A DNA stretch of 64,000 bases from an uncultured Alphaproteobacteria bacterium (GCA_902597795.1 CACJZA010000001.1:1-64000); one strand, 5' to 3'. Shown: positions 22,101 to 30,149, numbered from the stretch's first letter. Notes: generated from the sequence alone by a model not told the origin. Translations and numbers: made by a program.

Positions 22101-22525
22101 AATATGCATTTATAACAGTATCAGAGACTAGTTTTCAATTTGAATTAACTATATTTAGTGAAAATTTATATAAATACAGACCATTATTAAAAGAAGGAAA
22201 TTTGTTAATATTCAATGTAGATGTTGTAAAAGGTAATACTGATACTCGTTTTATAATAAGGACGATACAGTCTTTAGAGAAAGCTTTTGCTACAAATAAT
22301 TATAAATTTAATATTTATACAAATATAAAAAATATAGATGAATTAAAAAACAATATTTTTGCTGAGAAGGAAATTAGTAATTTTGATAATTTTATTGATG
22401 TCTTTATTACAGTAGATCAAAAATTAGTAAATTTTGATTTTAATAAATATTCTATTAAATCATACAAAAAACTTGACGATTTGGATAAATCAAAAATTTT
22501 AGATTATTCTTTAGAAATATCTTGA
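19121..22525 (+). CDS. dnaE: DNA polymerase III alpha subunit
   Basis: This is the replicative polymerase (1134 residues). The N-terminal PHP domain begins FIHLRSLSSYSL; the catalytic palm carries PDFDIDF with Asp394 and Asp396 and, later, KFDFLGLTTL with the third aspartate. GPGRGSGAGSLVAW is the nucleotide-binding palm motif, and helix-hairpin-helix and OB-fold regions follow (VCGAILDIKERSNKDG near residue 970). The PHP metal-site histidines appear lost (see findings), so proofreading would rely on DnaQ. Position after lolD is the normal alphaproteobacterial order. It ends the long co-oriented run that starts at nuo. Confidence 0.97.
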   Translation: MNNPFIHLRSLSSYSLSESTLKITNLVDLAKKNDMPAIAITDNNNMFGVFEFSKECVKNNIQPIIGTSINLLDVVVNNQISQVTFLVKNEIGYRNLLELSSLSHLNEGNNVGIYFSQLEKFSEGLFCYIGGEFNPLLLLNKENKKKDIIQLISNFKKVFKQNFLFEIQRINDQNIDVFEKEFINLSKEFDIPLIGSNNIKYANKDDYSAHDALLCIAQKSTINNSQRNISNENIYFKSNAEMYANFEDIPEIIQNNLNISLSCNYFPESTKPQLPEFKNDLDLSAEDFLLKTSELGLGKKIKEKNIKKIEIYTDRLKYENEIIIRMGFAGYFLIVADFVNWAKEQSIPVGPGRGSGAGSLVAWCLGITDLDPLEYELLFERFLNPERVSMPDFDIDFCQTRRDEVIEYVNNKYGSECVAHIITFGTLASRAAVRDIGRVLEVPYGEVDSFAKLIPFNPSNPLTLSESIKSEKSLQERISSDERISNIIDVSLKIEGTHRHASTHAAGVVIGHEKLSKVVPLYKDQNTNTNATQFSMKYVEEAGLIKFDFLGLTTLSIIDDCIKLILKENKDFLINKIPLNDTKTYDQLSKGDTVGIFQLESNGMGSVLRQLQPDRFEEIIAVVALFRPGPMDNIPSFCNRKHGREEIKYLHSMLEDVLKETYGIIVYQEQVMQIAQVLSNYSLGEADLLRRAMGKKIQKEMDMQKSRFIEGAVQNNIQKKEASKIFDLVDKFAGYGFNKSHAAAYALIAYQTAYLKANFPHEFLTATLNYSIDRTEKIILLKQEIERLNINFLKPDINFSDPLFSIETNDTLKSIRFGLSAIKGVGLKSISSMVDERNKNGKFKSIIDFMNRVSKEVINKRQLEKLIQAGAFDSIELNRSKLFNNVPKFVELYGVEKNINQEMLFEESEISFEDKNLFNQNYEKWKHADILSNELEVIGFYFSDHPLNHYPKKFFELENIMSFKNYSENYTSNVIKVCGAILDIKERSNKDGKKYAFITVSETSFQFELTIFSENLYKYRPLLKEGNLLIFNVDVVKGNTDTRFIIRTIQSLEKAFATNNYKFNIYTNIKNIDELKNNIFAEKEISNFDNFIDVFITVDQKLVNFDFNKYSIKSYKKLDDLDKSKILDYSLEIS

Positions 22526-22538
22526 AAAAATAACACTA

Positions 22539-22544
22539 TATAAT
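22539..22544 (+). promoter_or_regulatory. Candidate -10 element of the rpsB promoter
   Basis: TATAAT stands 74-85 bases before the rpsB ATG in the only gap between dnaE and rpsB. A start of transcription near 22550 would give a leader of about 73 bases. No convincing -35 hexamer sits at 16-18 bases (TTGAAA at 22522-22527 is only 11 bases away), and AT-rich DNA makes TATAAT frequent, so this is moderate evidence only. Confidence 0.45.
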
Positions 22545-22550
22545 ATTAGA

Positions 22551-22623
22551 TTCCTCAGATTAAATCTAGCACACAGAAAAAACCGGTGTTTTTATTTCTG
22601 TGGAGGTCAAACCGGAGGAGAAA
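22551..22623 (+). promoter_or_regulatory. Structured rpsB mRNA leader, probable S2 autoregulation site
   Basis: The leader contains an 8-base-pair stem, CACAGAAA (22572-22579) with TTTCTGTG (22595-22602), extended by two A-T pairs beyond an A-A mismatch. Its loop begins CCGGT (22583-22587), a perfect complement of ACCGG (22611-22615), which shares two bases with the Shine-Dalgarno GGAGG (22614-22618). This would be an H-type pseudoknot masking the ribosome site. A second segment, TTCCTC (22551-22556), can also pair with GAGGAG (22615-22620). Ribosomal protein S2 is known to repress rpsB-tsf translation in E. coli through the leader; applying that here is inference. Confidence 0.6.
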
Positions 22624-23385
22624 ATGAATTTACCTGAAGTTAAAATAGAAGATCTATTAGAGGCTGGAGTCCATTTTGGTCATAATGTCAGAAGATGGAA
22701 TCCAAAAATGCAAGAGTACATCTTTGGTACTAGAAATAACATACATATTTTTGATTTAAGAATTACATTAGATTTATTAAATACAGCACTAACTAAAATT
22801 CACGAAACTGTATCAAAATCAGGAAAAATTCTTTTTGTGGGTACTAAAAAACAATGCAGTGATGTTGTTAAAGATTTAGCAATGATAAATAATAATTTTT
22901 TTGTTAATAAAAGGTGGTTGGGTGGTACTTTAACTAACTGGAAGACAATTTCAAACTCAATAAAAAGGTTAGAAGAAATTGAAATATTTTTAAAAGATAA
23001 TGAGTTATCAAAAAATTTATCTAAAAAAGAACTACTAGATATTTCAAGAGAGAAACAAAAACTTGATTTAAATATAGGTGGTATTAGAACTTTGAATGGA
23101 AAACCAGATCTTCTAATAGTATTTGATGTTATTAAAGATAAAATTGCTGTCAAAGAGGCTAATAAGCTAAATATACCAGTAGTTGCTATTGTAGACTCAA
23201 ATGCAGATCCAGATAATATAGATTACGTTATTCCAGGCAACGATGATGCGCTTAGATCTATAAATTTATACCAAAATTATTTTTCTAAAACAATTGAAGA
23301 TGCCTCAAGTTTTCAAGATCAAATTAATGAAAAAGCAGAAAAGATAGGTGAAGAGTCTTTAAAAAAGGAAGATAAAAATGACTAG
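22624..23385 (+). CDS. rpsB: 30S ribosomal protein S2
   Basis: This is a small-subunit ribosomal protein (253 residues from the ATG at 22624). The N-terminus [18 protein letters not shown], then [27 protein letters not shown] and [25 protein letters not shown] are family hallmarks. The ATG is preferred over a GTG at 22600 because it follows a strong Shine-Dalgarno GGAGG at 22614-22618 with 5-base spacing and gives the standard start. GGAGG also occurs at 22602-22606. The gene overlaps tsf by 8 bases (ATGACTAG), so both are probably controlled through the same leader. Confidence 0.98.
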   Translation: MNLPEVKIEDLLEAGVHFGHNVRRWNPKMQEYIFGTRNNIHIFDLRITLDLLNTALTKIHETVSKSGKILFVGTKKQCSDVVKDLAMINNNFFVNKRWLGGTLTNWKTISNSIKRLEEIEIFLKDNELSKNLSKKELLDISREKQKLDLNIGGIRTLNGKPDLLIVFDVIKDKIAVKEANKLNIPVVAIVDSNADPDNIDYVIPGNDDALRSINLYQNYFSKTIEDASSFQDQINEKAEKIGEESLKKEDKND

Positions 23386-24229
23386 TACAACAGAGCTTAT
23401 AAAAGAACTAAGAGAAAAAACTGGTGCTGGTTTTTTAGACTGTAAAAAATCGTTAGAAGAAAATGATAATGATATTAATAAATCAATTGAATCATTAAGA
23501 AAAAAAGGATTAGCCAAGGCATCAAAAAAAAGTGATCGTGTCGCAAATGAAGGAGCTGTAGGAATTTATTCAAATAAAGATTTTACGGTTTTAATTAAAG
23601 TAAATAGTGAAACTGATTTTGCTGCAAAAAGCGAAACTTTTTTAAACTTCCTTGATACATTAGGTGAAATTGTTTTACAAAAAAATCAAAATCTTGATAA
23701 AGAACAATTCCTAAACTTAAAATATGAAAATGGTAGTGTTCAAGATTATTTTAATGCTATGATTGCTAAAATTGGAGAAAATTTAATATTAAATGATTTA
23801 ATTATTAAGGAAAATAAAAATTCTAATTATTCTTATTACATACATAATAGCTATAAAAATAATATTGGAAAAATATTATCTTTAATAGAATACTCTTGTA
23901 AAAATATCCATAATGACGTTGAAATTTTATCTAAAAATTTATGTATGCATATTGCAGCTATGAAACCTGAATCTTTAAATATTGATGATTTAGATAAAAG
24001 TTTAATAGCAAATGAAGAAAAAATTCAAAGAGAATTAATTTTAAACTCTGGAAAACCTTTGAATATAGTTGATAAAATTTTAGAAGGTAAAATGAAAAAA
24101 TATTTCAGCGAGGTTACATTATTAAATCAACCTTATATTTTAGATCAAGATAAAACTGTAAATCAAATAATTAATGAATATTCTGAAGATGAATACAAGA
24201 TAATTTCTTTTGAACTTATTAGTTTATAA
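23378..24229 (+). CDS. tsf: Elongation factor Ts
   Basis: This is the guanine-nucleotide exchange factor for EF-Tu (283 residues). [20 protein letters not shown] at the N-terminus is the UBA-like domain that binds EF-Tu, followed by [20 protein letters not shown] and [15 protein letters not shown], the core motif whose Asp-Phe pair inserts into EF-Tu. The C-terminal half is more diverged and asparagine-rich, as elsewhere in this genome. It is translationally coupled to rpsB by the 8-base overlap and is followed one base later by pyrH. Confidence 0.97.
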   Translation: MTSTTELIKELREKTGAGFLDCKKSLEENDNDINKSIESLRKKGLAKASKKSDRVANEGAVGIYSNKDFTVLIKVNSETDFAAKSETFLNFLDTLGEIVLQKNQNLDKEQFLNLKYENGSVQDYFNAMIAKIGENLILNDLIIKENKNSNYSYYIHNSYKNNIGKILSLIEYSCKNIHNDVEILSKNLCMHIAAMKPESLNIDDLDKSLIANEEKIQRELILNSGKPLNIVDKILEGKMKKYFSEVTLLNQPYILDQDKTVNQIINEYSEDEYKIISFELISL

Positions 24230-24230
24230 T

Positions 24231-24932
24231 ATGTACAATAGAATTTTACTCAAGATTTCTGGAGAGTCATTAATGGGTTCATCAAACTATGGAATTGATG
24301 TTTCTACGATAAATAAAATTTCAAATGAAATTAAAAATGTATATAAAAAAAAATATCAAATCTGTTTGATAATTGGAGGAGGAAATATTTTCCGCGGAAT
24401 TAAAGGGGCTTCCGAAGGGATCGATAGATCAACATCAGATTATATGGGAATGTTGGCAACTGTAATGAATGCTTTATCTCTACAAAGTAGTTTAGAAAAA
24501 ATTAATGTTCCAACAAGAGTACAATCTGCCATTACTATGTCACAAATTGCAGAACCGTATATTAGAAGACGTGCAATAAGACATTTGGAAAGAAATAGAA
24601 TTGTTATCTTTGCTGCTGGTACTGGAAATCCATTTTTTTCAACAGATACCGCAGCAACCTTAAGAGCATCTGAATTAGATTGCAAATTAATAATTAAAGC
24701 AACAAAAGTAGATGGTATATATAATAAAGATCCAGTAAAGCACAAAAATGCGAAACTAATAAAAAACATTACATATAATGAAGTGATTAAAAAGAACTTA
24801 AATGTTATGGATCTCACAGCAATTAGTTTAGCAAAGGATACGAAAATACCAATTTTTATAACAAATATATTTAAAAAAAACTCTTTAATTAATGTTTTGA
24901 ATCGTAAAGGTTCATATAGTAAGATAAGTTAA
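24231..24932 (+). CDS. pyrH: UMP kinase
   Basis: This cytoplasmic kinase makes UDP from UMP for nucleic acid and envelope precursors (233 residues). RILLKISGESLMG (4-16), GGGNIFRG (49-56), the DYMGMLATVMNALSLQ helix and AAGTGNPFFSTDTAATLRA are bacterial UMP kinase motifs; KATKVDGIYNKDP is the ATP/UMP region. The ATG at 24231 is chosen; an in-frame TTG at 24210 would extend into tsf. The order rpsB-tsf-pyrH-frr is widely conserved. Confidence 0.98.
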   Translation: MYNRILLKISGESLMGSSNYGIDVSTINKISNEIKNVYKKKYQICLIIGGGNIFRGIKGASEGIDRSTSDYMGMLATVMNALSLQSSLEKINVPTRVQSAITMSQIAEPYIRRRAIRHLERNRIVIFAAGTGNPFFSTDTAATLRASELDCKLIIKATKVDGIYNKDPVKHKNAKLIKNITYNEVIKKNLNVMDLTAISLAKDTKIPIFITNIFKKNSLINVLNRKGSYSKIS

Positions 24933-24935
24933 ATT

Positions 24936-25478
24936 ATGAGCGAGCTAGAAAGTAAGATGACTGCCTCTATTTTACATTTTGAAAAAGAACTAAATTCCTT
25001 AAGAACTTCAAGAGCAAACCCATCTATGCTTGATAATATATTTGTTGAAGCTTATGGAGCAAAAACACCTCTTAATCAACTAGGGAATATTTCAGTGCAA
25101 GATTCAAATACAATTACAATACAAATATGGGATTCCTCTCTCACAAAATCTATAGAAAATGCCATTACCGAATCTAGCCTAGGTATTAACCCTCAGGTTG
25201 ATGGTCAGTTAATAAGATTACCAATACCAAAATTAAGTGAAGAAAGAAGAAAGGAAATAATAAAAATTGCTTCTGAGTTTGCTGAAAACTCCAAAGTTAC
25301 AGTAAGGAATATAAGAAGAGATTTTATTGAGAATGCAAAAAATGAAAAAAAGAGCTCTAATCTTTCTGAAGATGATCTTAAAAGAAAAATTAATGAAATT
25401 CAAAAAACTACAGACGAAAGTGTAGACAAAATTGACAAAATATTAGAACAAAAAAAAATTGATATTTTGAAAGTATAG
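24936..25478 (+). CDS. frr: Ribosome recycling factor
   Basis: RRF dissociates ribosomes after termination together with EF-G (180 residues, slightly short). LNSLRTSRANPSMLDNI and the YGAKTPLNQLGNISVQDSN region, LSEERRKEIIKIASEFAE and VRNIRRDF are all typical. The C-terminal helix of domain I (KTTDESVDKIDKILEQKKID) is complete. It lies 3 bases after pyrH and 2 bases before uppS. Confidence 0.97.
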   Translation: MSELESKMTASILHFEKELNSLRTSRANPSMLDNIFVEAYGAKTPLNQLGNISVQDSNTITIQIWDSSLTKSIENAITESSLGINPQVDGQLIRLPIPKLSEERRKEIIKIASEFAENSKVTVRNIRRDFIENAKNEKKSSNLSEDDLKRKINEIQKTTDESVDKIDKILEQKKIDILKV

Positions 25479-25480
25479 GT

Positions 25481-26164
25481 TTGAATAATAAATTAAACCA
25501 TGTAGCTCTCATACTTGATGGAAATAAAAGATGGGCGAAAAAAAATAATTATACAAATGTTTATGGATATACAAAAGGTTTTGAAAATATTAGTAGCTTA
25601 GTTAAATTTTCTTTATCTATAAAGATAAAAAATTTAACAATATTTGCTCTATCATCTGAAAATTATAACAGATCTTCTATAAATATAATTTATAAAATAA
25701 TTTATGATAATTTTTCAAAATTATTTAATGAATTAGTTAATGAAAAAGGAGTAAAAATAAAAATATTTGGAAGCAGAAAAAATTTACCAAATAAAATTAT
25801 AGATATTTTTGAGAAAATTGAAGATTTATCTTCAGAAAACACATCTCTTAATCTTAATATTGCTTTTAATTATGGATTTAAAGAAGAGATAAAAAACATT
25901 ATAACAAAAATAAATAATAAAGATTTAAAAATTAATTTTGAAGATAGTAATTGTTTTAATAAGTTATTTTATTTAGGCTCAATTCCTGATCCTGATATTT
26001 TAATAAGAACTGGTGGATACCAAAGGCTAAGTAATTTTATAATGTATAATCTTACTTATACAGAACTTTTTTTTACCGATACTTTATGGCCTGATTTTAA
26101 AGAAAAAGAATATGTATCTATTATTAATAAATTTTTAAAAATTAAAAGAAAATATGGATTATAA
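25481..26164 (+). CDS. uppS: Di-trans,poly-cis-undecaprenyl diphosphate synthase
   Basis: This cis-prenyltransferase makes the C55 lipid carrier for peptidoglycan and polysaccharides (227 residues, a little short). HVALILDGNKRWAKK (from residue 7) is the catalytic Asp13 motif, with Lys at the position usually Gly in DGNGRWA. FALSSENYNRS and the C-terminal IRTGGYQRLSNF plus YTELFFTDTLWPDF are conserved. Tyr180 replaces the glutamate found in the usual GGE(H/Q)R motif, which is odd. The start is TTG at 25481. It overlaps cdsA by 11 bases. Confidence 0.94.
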   Translation: MNNKLNHVALILDGNKRWAKKNNYTNVYGYTKGFENISSLVKFSLSIKIKNLTIFALSSENYNRSSINIIYKIIYDNFSKLFNELVNEKGVKIKIFGSRKNLPNKIIDIFEKIEDLSSENTSLNLNIAFNYGFKEEIKNIITKINNKDLKINFEDSNCFNKLFYLGSIPDPDILIRTGGYQRLSNFIMYNLTYTELFFTDTLWPDFKEKEYVSIINKFLKIKRKYGL

Positions 26165-26780
26165 AAACTTTTCTTTAAGATTAATATACTCAATTATAAT
26201 AATTTTTTTTTATTCAATTGTTTTAATAACGAATTTTAGTCATGTTTTTTATTTGATAGTATTAATTTATATTTTAGTATGCTTTGAAATATATTATTAT
26301 TTTAATAAATATAAACTTATACCATTTATTTATGTAATCATCTCTTTTATTTTTTTTTATAATATTAATTTTACTTATCAAATTGTATATTCTTTTAATT
26401 TATTCATTTTAATAGTAATTTCATTTGATATATTTTCTTACTTAGTTGGAAACTTTTTTGGTAAAAATACTTTAACAAAATTTAGTCCAAATAAAACTAT
26501 AGAAGGCTTTATTGGAGGTATTTTAGTATCATTTATAACAGCTATATTATTTTTGTATTATTTTAATACAAATATAATTATAAATATTTATTCTATTTTA
26601 TTTATTATTTTAATTATCTTGTCAGCTTTTATTGGAGATTTGATTGAATCCTATTTTAAAAGAAAGAATAATTTAAAAAATTCTAGTAAAATTTTACCTG
26701 GTCACGGAGGAGTTTTTGATAGATTTGATAGTTTTCTATTTTCAATTATATTTTATTCTATATCTTCTAACTTACTATGA
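26154..26780 (+). CDS. cdsA: Phosphatidate cytidylyltransferase
   Basis: This integral membrane enzyme makes CDP-diacylglycerol for phospholipid synthesis. The family signature is at the C-terminus: SYFKRKNNLKNSSKILPGHG followed by GVFDRFDSFLFS. There are about six to seven hydrophobic helices. At 208 residues it is clearly shorter than the 270-285 residues common in proteobacteria; the missing part is at the N-terminus, where only one or two helices precede the conserved FDIFSYLVGNFFGKN region. Gene order uppS-cdsA-dxr supports the call. It overlaps dxr by 4 bases. Confidence 0.92.
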   Translation: MDYKNFSLRLIYSIIIIFFYSIVLITNFSHVFYLIVLIYILVCFEIYYYFNKYKLIPFIYVIISFIFFYNINFTYQIVYSFNLFILIVISFDIFSYLVGNFFGKNTLTKFSPNKTIEGFIGGILVSFITAILFLYYFNTNIIINIYSILFIILIILSAFIGDLIESYFKRKNNLKNSSKILPGHGGVFDRFDSFLFSIIFYSISSNLL

Positions 26781-27925
26781 ATATAAATATATTTGGAAGT
26801 ACTGGAACTATAGGTACTAAAACTTTAGATGTTATTGATAATCATTTCCCAAATTTGAAGATTAATTTACTATGTGCAAAATCAAATTCCAAATTATTAA
26901 TTAAACAAATTATAAAATATAAACCAAAATACGCTTTTCTTAATGATATTGATAATTTATCTAAAAAAGAACGTCATTTTCAAAAAACTAAATTTTTAAA
27001 CCTTAATGAATTATTAAATTACTTAAATACTTCGAAATCAACTTTAAGTATTTTAGCAATATCTGGTTATAAGTCTTTGTATTTTCTAGACAGTATAATA
27101 AATAATACAGATAATTTAGGGATAGCTAGTAAAGAAGCAATTGTTTCTGCCGGTCATATTTTTAAAAAAAAAAAATATTTTCAAAAAACTAATATTTTTC
27201 CTCTTGACTCTGAACATTTTTCATTATTTGAATTTTTTAATAAGAGTAAAATTAACCAATCTATTAATAAAATTATTTTAACAGCTTCTGGAGGTCCTTT
27301 TTATAAATATAAATTCAAATCTTTAGAAAATATAAAATTTTCTGAAGCAATAAGACATCCTAAATGGAAAATGGGATATAAAAATAGTATTGACTCAGCG
27401 ACTTTAGTAAATAAATGTTTAGAATTAATAGAAGCTCATTATCTATTTGATATTCCCTTTAATAAATTAAGTATACTTATTCATCCAGAAGCCTTGGTAC
27501 ACTCAGTAGTTGAGTGTAAAAATTACGTAAATCACTTTAATTTTTTCAAAAATGATATGGCCATCCCAATTTTAAATTTTTTAATTAACTCTAAGCTTAA
27601 ATATAATAATAATACAAATTATTTTGTAAAAGATTATAAAACACTTAATTTTGAAGATATTAAAAATGATGTATTTCCTATCTATAATTATTTTCAATCT
27701 ATAGATAAAAAAAAGCCTGAAAATTTAATTAAATTTAATATTGGAAATGAATTTGCAGTGAATTTATTTAAAAATAAAAAAATAAAATATACAGATATTT
27801 ACAAAATAATTAAAAAAGTCACATCTTTAAATTTGTATTCTTCTGCAAAGACTATTAAAGATATAATTGAATATCATGAAGAAATTGAAAACAAATTGCA
27901 AGATTTTCCGATACATAATTTGTAG
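26777..27925 (+). CDS. dxr: 1-deoxy-D-xylulose 5-phosphate reductoisomerase
   Basis: This is the second enzyme of the MEP isoprenoid pathway, using NADPH and a divalent metal (382 residues). GSTGTIGTKTLDVI (7-20) is the NADPH-binding loop. GIASKEAIVSAG, PLDSEHFSLFEFF, LTASGGPF, HPKWKMGYKNSIDSATLVNK and HPEALVHSVVE are metal- and substrate-site motifs in somewhat diverged form. The last 50 bases also encode the beginning of bamA in another frame. IspD and IspF of the same pathway are at 55521-56660. No rseP gene follows. Confidence 0.96.
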   Translation: MNINIFGSTGTIGTKTLDVIDNHFPNLKINLLCAKSNSKLLIKQIIKYKPKYAFLNDIDNLSKKERHFQKTKFLNLNELLNYLNTSKSTLSILAISGYKSLYFLDSIINNTDNLGIASKEAIVSAGHIFKKKKYFQKTNIFPLDSEHFSLFEFFNKSKINQSINKIILTASGGPFYKYKFKSLENIKFSEAIRHPKWKMGYKNSIDSATLVNKCLELIEAHYLFDIPFNKLSILIHPEALVHSVVECKNYVNHFNFFKNDMAIPILNFLINSKLKYNNNTNYFVKDYKTLNFEDIKNDVFPIYNYFQSIDKKKPENLIKFNIGNEFAVNLFKNKKIKYTDIYKIIKKVTSLNLYSSAKTIKDIIEYHEEIENKLQDFPIHNL

Positions 27926-30149
27926 CATATTCTTAATTCTTTTTTCAACTAAAAGCGTTACCTCTAGTGAAGTATTATTTACAATTAAAGGAAATAAATT
28001 TACTGATTCTGAAGTTATACTTTCTTTATTGAAAGAAATTCCTAAAGATACAAATATTGATTATAGTAATGATATAATTAAAACATTAAATGAGTCTAAT
28101 TTATTTTCTAACATAGAAATACAGTTTGAAGAAAAAAAATATATTATAATAGTTCAAGAATTTCCAAATATTAACCAAATAAAATTCATAAATAATGATA
28201 GATTAAAAGACGAAGATTTAGAAACAATTGTAAATGAAACAAATTTTAATATTTATAATCTGCAAAAAACAAATTTATTTATAGATGAGATAAAAAAAAT
28301 ATACCAATCATTTGGATATAATAATGTTAAAATTTCATATGAAGAAAAAATTAATAATGAAAATAATTCAGTTAATCTAATATTTGATATCAAAGAAGGG
28401 ACAATAACAAAAATTAATAGTATCAATATTCAGGGAAATAACTCTATTTCAGCTCAAGAAATAATTAGTATAATAAATTCAAAAACTAAATCACTAAGAA
28501 ATATTTTTGCTAATAATAATTTTAAACCCACTATACTTGTTAGGGACAATTTTATTATTTCAGCCTATTATAAAGACAAAGGTTTTATTGATGTAGATGT
28601 TCAATCAAAAGTTGAATACTTAAAAAATAATAAAGTTAATATTTATTTTACTATAAATGAAGGAAATATTTATTCATTATCATCAATAAATATTTCTGAT
28701 AATCAAAATATACTGAGTAAAACTTCTAGAGATCTTATTAAAAGTAAAAGAGATAAATTTATTTCATCGCAAAATTATTTTTCAGCTAGTAATATAAAAG
28801 ATTTTAGAAATGAAATTTCTAATATTATAATTAATAGTGGTATTGATTTTTTTGAAATCAATACTTTAGATCAAGTTGATGAAAACAAAGTTAATATTTT
28901 GTTAGAAATTATTCCAATTAATCCAAAATATACAAAAAATATAAATATCGTAGGTAATAATAGAACATATGACTATGTAATTAGAAGAGAACTAGATATT
29001 GCAGAGGGTGACGCATTTAGTGTTTCTCAATTAAAAAATCTAAGAAATAAACTTGTTGATTTAAATTTATTTGAATCAGTGAATATAAAAGAAGAAGCCG
29101 TTGATGATAGTTTTAGTAATTTGATTATTGAAGTAAAAGAAAAACAAACAGGAAGTTTTAATGCTGGCGTTTCTGTTGGAACACTAGATGGTTTTGCTAT
29201 AGTCACAGGTTTGAAAGAAAGAAATTTTTATGGAACTGGAAGATCTCTTGATGTTCTTTTAAATACTTCAGATGATAATAATGAGTTAAAGATTGTAACT
29301 TCTGATAGATTATCTTATGAAAACGAAATCGATATCAGATATAAAATAAATTATAAGCAACGGGATTATTCAGAATCAAGCTCATATAAATTAGATACAT
29401 TTAGTTCAGGCGTTGGAATTGGCTATAAAATTAATCAAAATTTTTTCCATAATTTTGATTTAGAATATGTTTTAAAAGACTATAACATTACAAATTCTAG
29501 CACAGCCTCTCAATCAATCTTAGATTCTTCTGGTGGAAATATGAGCTATCTAATTAAAAATAATTTTAGATTTTCTACGTTAAATCCTGGCTTTGTATCG
29601 AGAAGTGGAAATTATATAAACTTCAATAATACTATTGAAACTCCTACAAGTTCTGGAAATGGATATATAAGGAATATTGTTACTTTAAAAAAATATTATA
29701 GCAGTTCGAGTAAAAATATATTTGGAATACAATCTAGAATCGGAAATATATTTTCATTAAATAATAATGATATTTTAACAGATGATAAATTTGCGTTAGG
29801 TGGTAGATGGTTAAGAGGATTTGATAATTATGGAGCTGGTCCAAGAAATTCCAGAACTTCGTATATAGGTGGTAACAATTTGTTTGTTACAAAACTTGAT
29901 TACTCATACGAAATATCAAATAATTCTAATTTTCCAATATTTTTAAATCTATTTAACGATTATGGTTTAGTATGGGAAAATAAGACAAAACCTACTAATA
30001 ATGATAATAGCTTAAGATCATCAGCAGGTTTTGGCATTAGGTATTATTCTCCAATCGGTCCTATTGGATTTAGTTGGGGGTTTCCGATAATGGATAAAGA
30101 ATATGACATAAAAAGAATGTTCATATTCTCAATAGGAAACATAGATTGA
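27876..30149 (+). CDS. bamA: Outer membrane protein assembly factor BamA
   Basis: This is the Omp85-family protein that inserts beta-barrel proteins into the outer membrane (757 residues). A signal peptide (about residues 1-30, hydrophobic IICSIFLILF) is followed by about five POTRA repeats (for example IKFINNDRLKDEDL, INSINIQGNNSIS, NINIVGNNRTYDYVIRREL) and a C-terminal barrel with the RGF motif at 647-649 in RWLRGFDNYGAGP. The end GFSWGFPIMDKEYDIKRMF with a final FSIGNID is barrel-like. I chose the ATG at 27876 over a TTG at 27867; either way the start lies well inside dxr. Confidence 0.96.
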   Translation: MKKLKTNCKIFRYIICSIFLILFSTKSVTSSEVLFTIKGNKFTDSEVILSLLKEIPKDTNIDYSNDIIKTLNESNLFSNIEIQFEEKKYIIIVQEFPNINQIKFINNDRLKDEDLETIVNETNFNIYNLQKTNLFIDEIKKIYQSFGYNNVKISYEEKINNENNSVNLIFDIKEGTITKINSINIQGNNSISAQEIISIINSKTKSLRNIFANNNFKPTILVRDNFIISAYYKDKGFIDVDVQSKVEYLKNNKVNIYFTINEGNIYSLSSINISDNQNILSKTSRDLIKSKRDKFISSQNYFSASNIKDFRNEISNIIINSGIDFFEINTLDQVDENKVNILLEIIPINPKYTKNINIVGNNRTYDYVIRRELDIAEGDAFSVSQLKNLRNKLVDLNLFESVNIKEEAVDDSFSNLIIEVKEKQTGSFNAGVSVGTLDGFAIVTGLKERNFYGTGRSLDVLLNTSDDNNELKIVTSDRLSYENEIDIRYKINYKQRDYSESSSYKLDTFSSGVGIGYKINQNFFHNFDLEYVLKDYNITNSSTASQSILDSSGGNMSYLIKNNFRFSTLNPGFVSRSGNYINFNNTIETPTSSGNGYIRNIVTLKKYYSSSSKNIFGIQSRIGNIFSLNNNDILTDDKFALGGRWLRGFDNYGAGPRNSRTSYIGGNNLFVTKLDYSYEISNNSNFPIFLNLFNDYGLVWENKTKPTNNDNSLRSSAGFGIRYYSPIGPIGFSWGFPIMDKEYDIKRMFIFSIGNID

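Noticed and set aside
22522-22527. TTGAAA as the -35 box of the rpsB promoter
   Set aside because: It is only 11 bases from the TATAAT, too short for a sigma-70-type promoter, and it overlaps the dnaE stop.
22800-25000. Long antisense open frames at 22800-23153 and 24440-24817 (117 and 125 codons)
   Set aside because: They sit inside rpsB and pyrH, both well-conserved genes, have no ribosome sites or recognisable domains, and arise easily from rare antisense stops in this codon bias.
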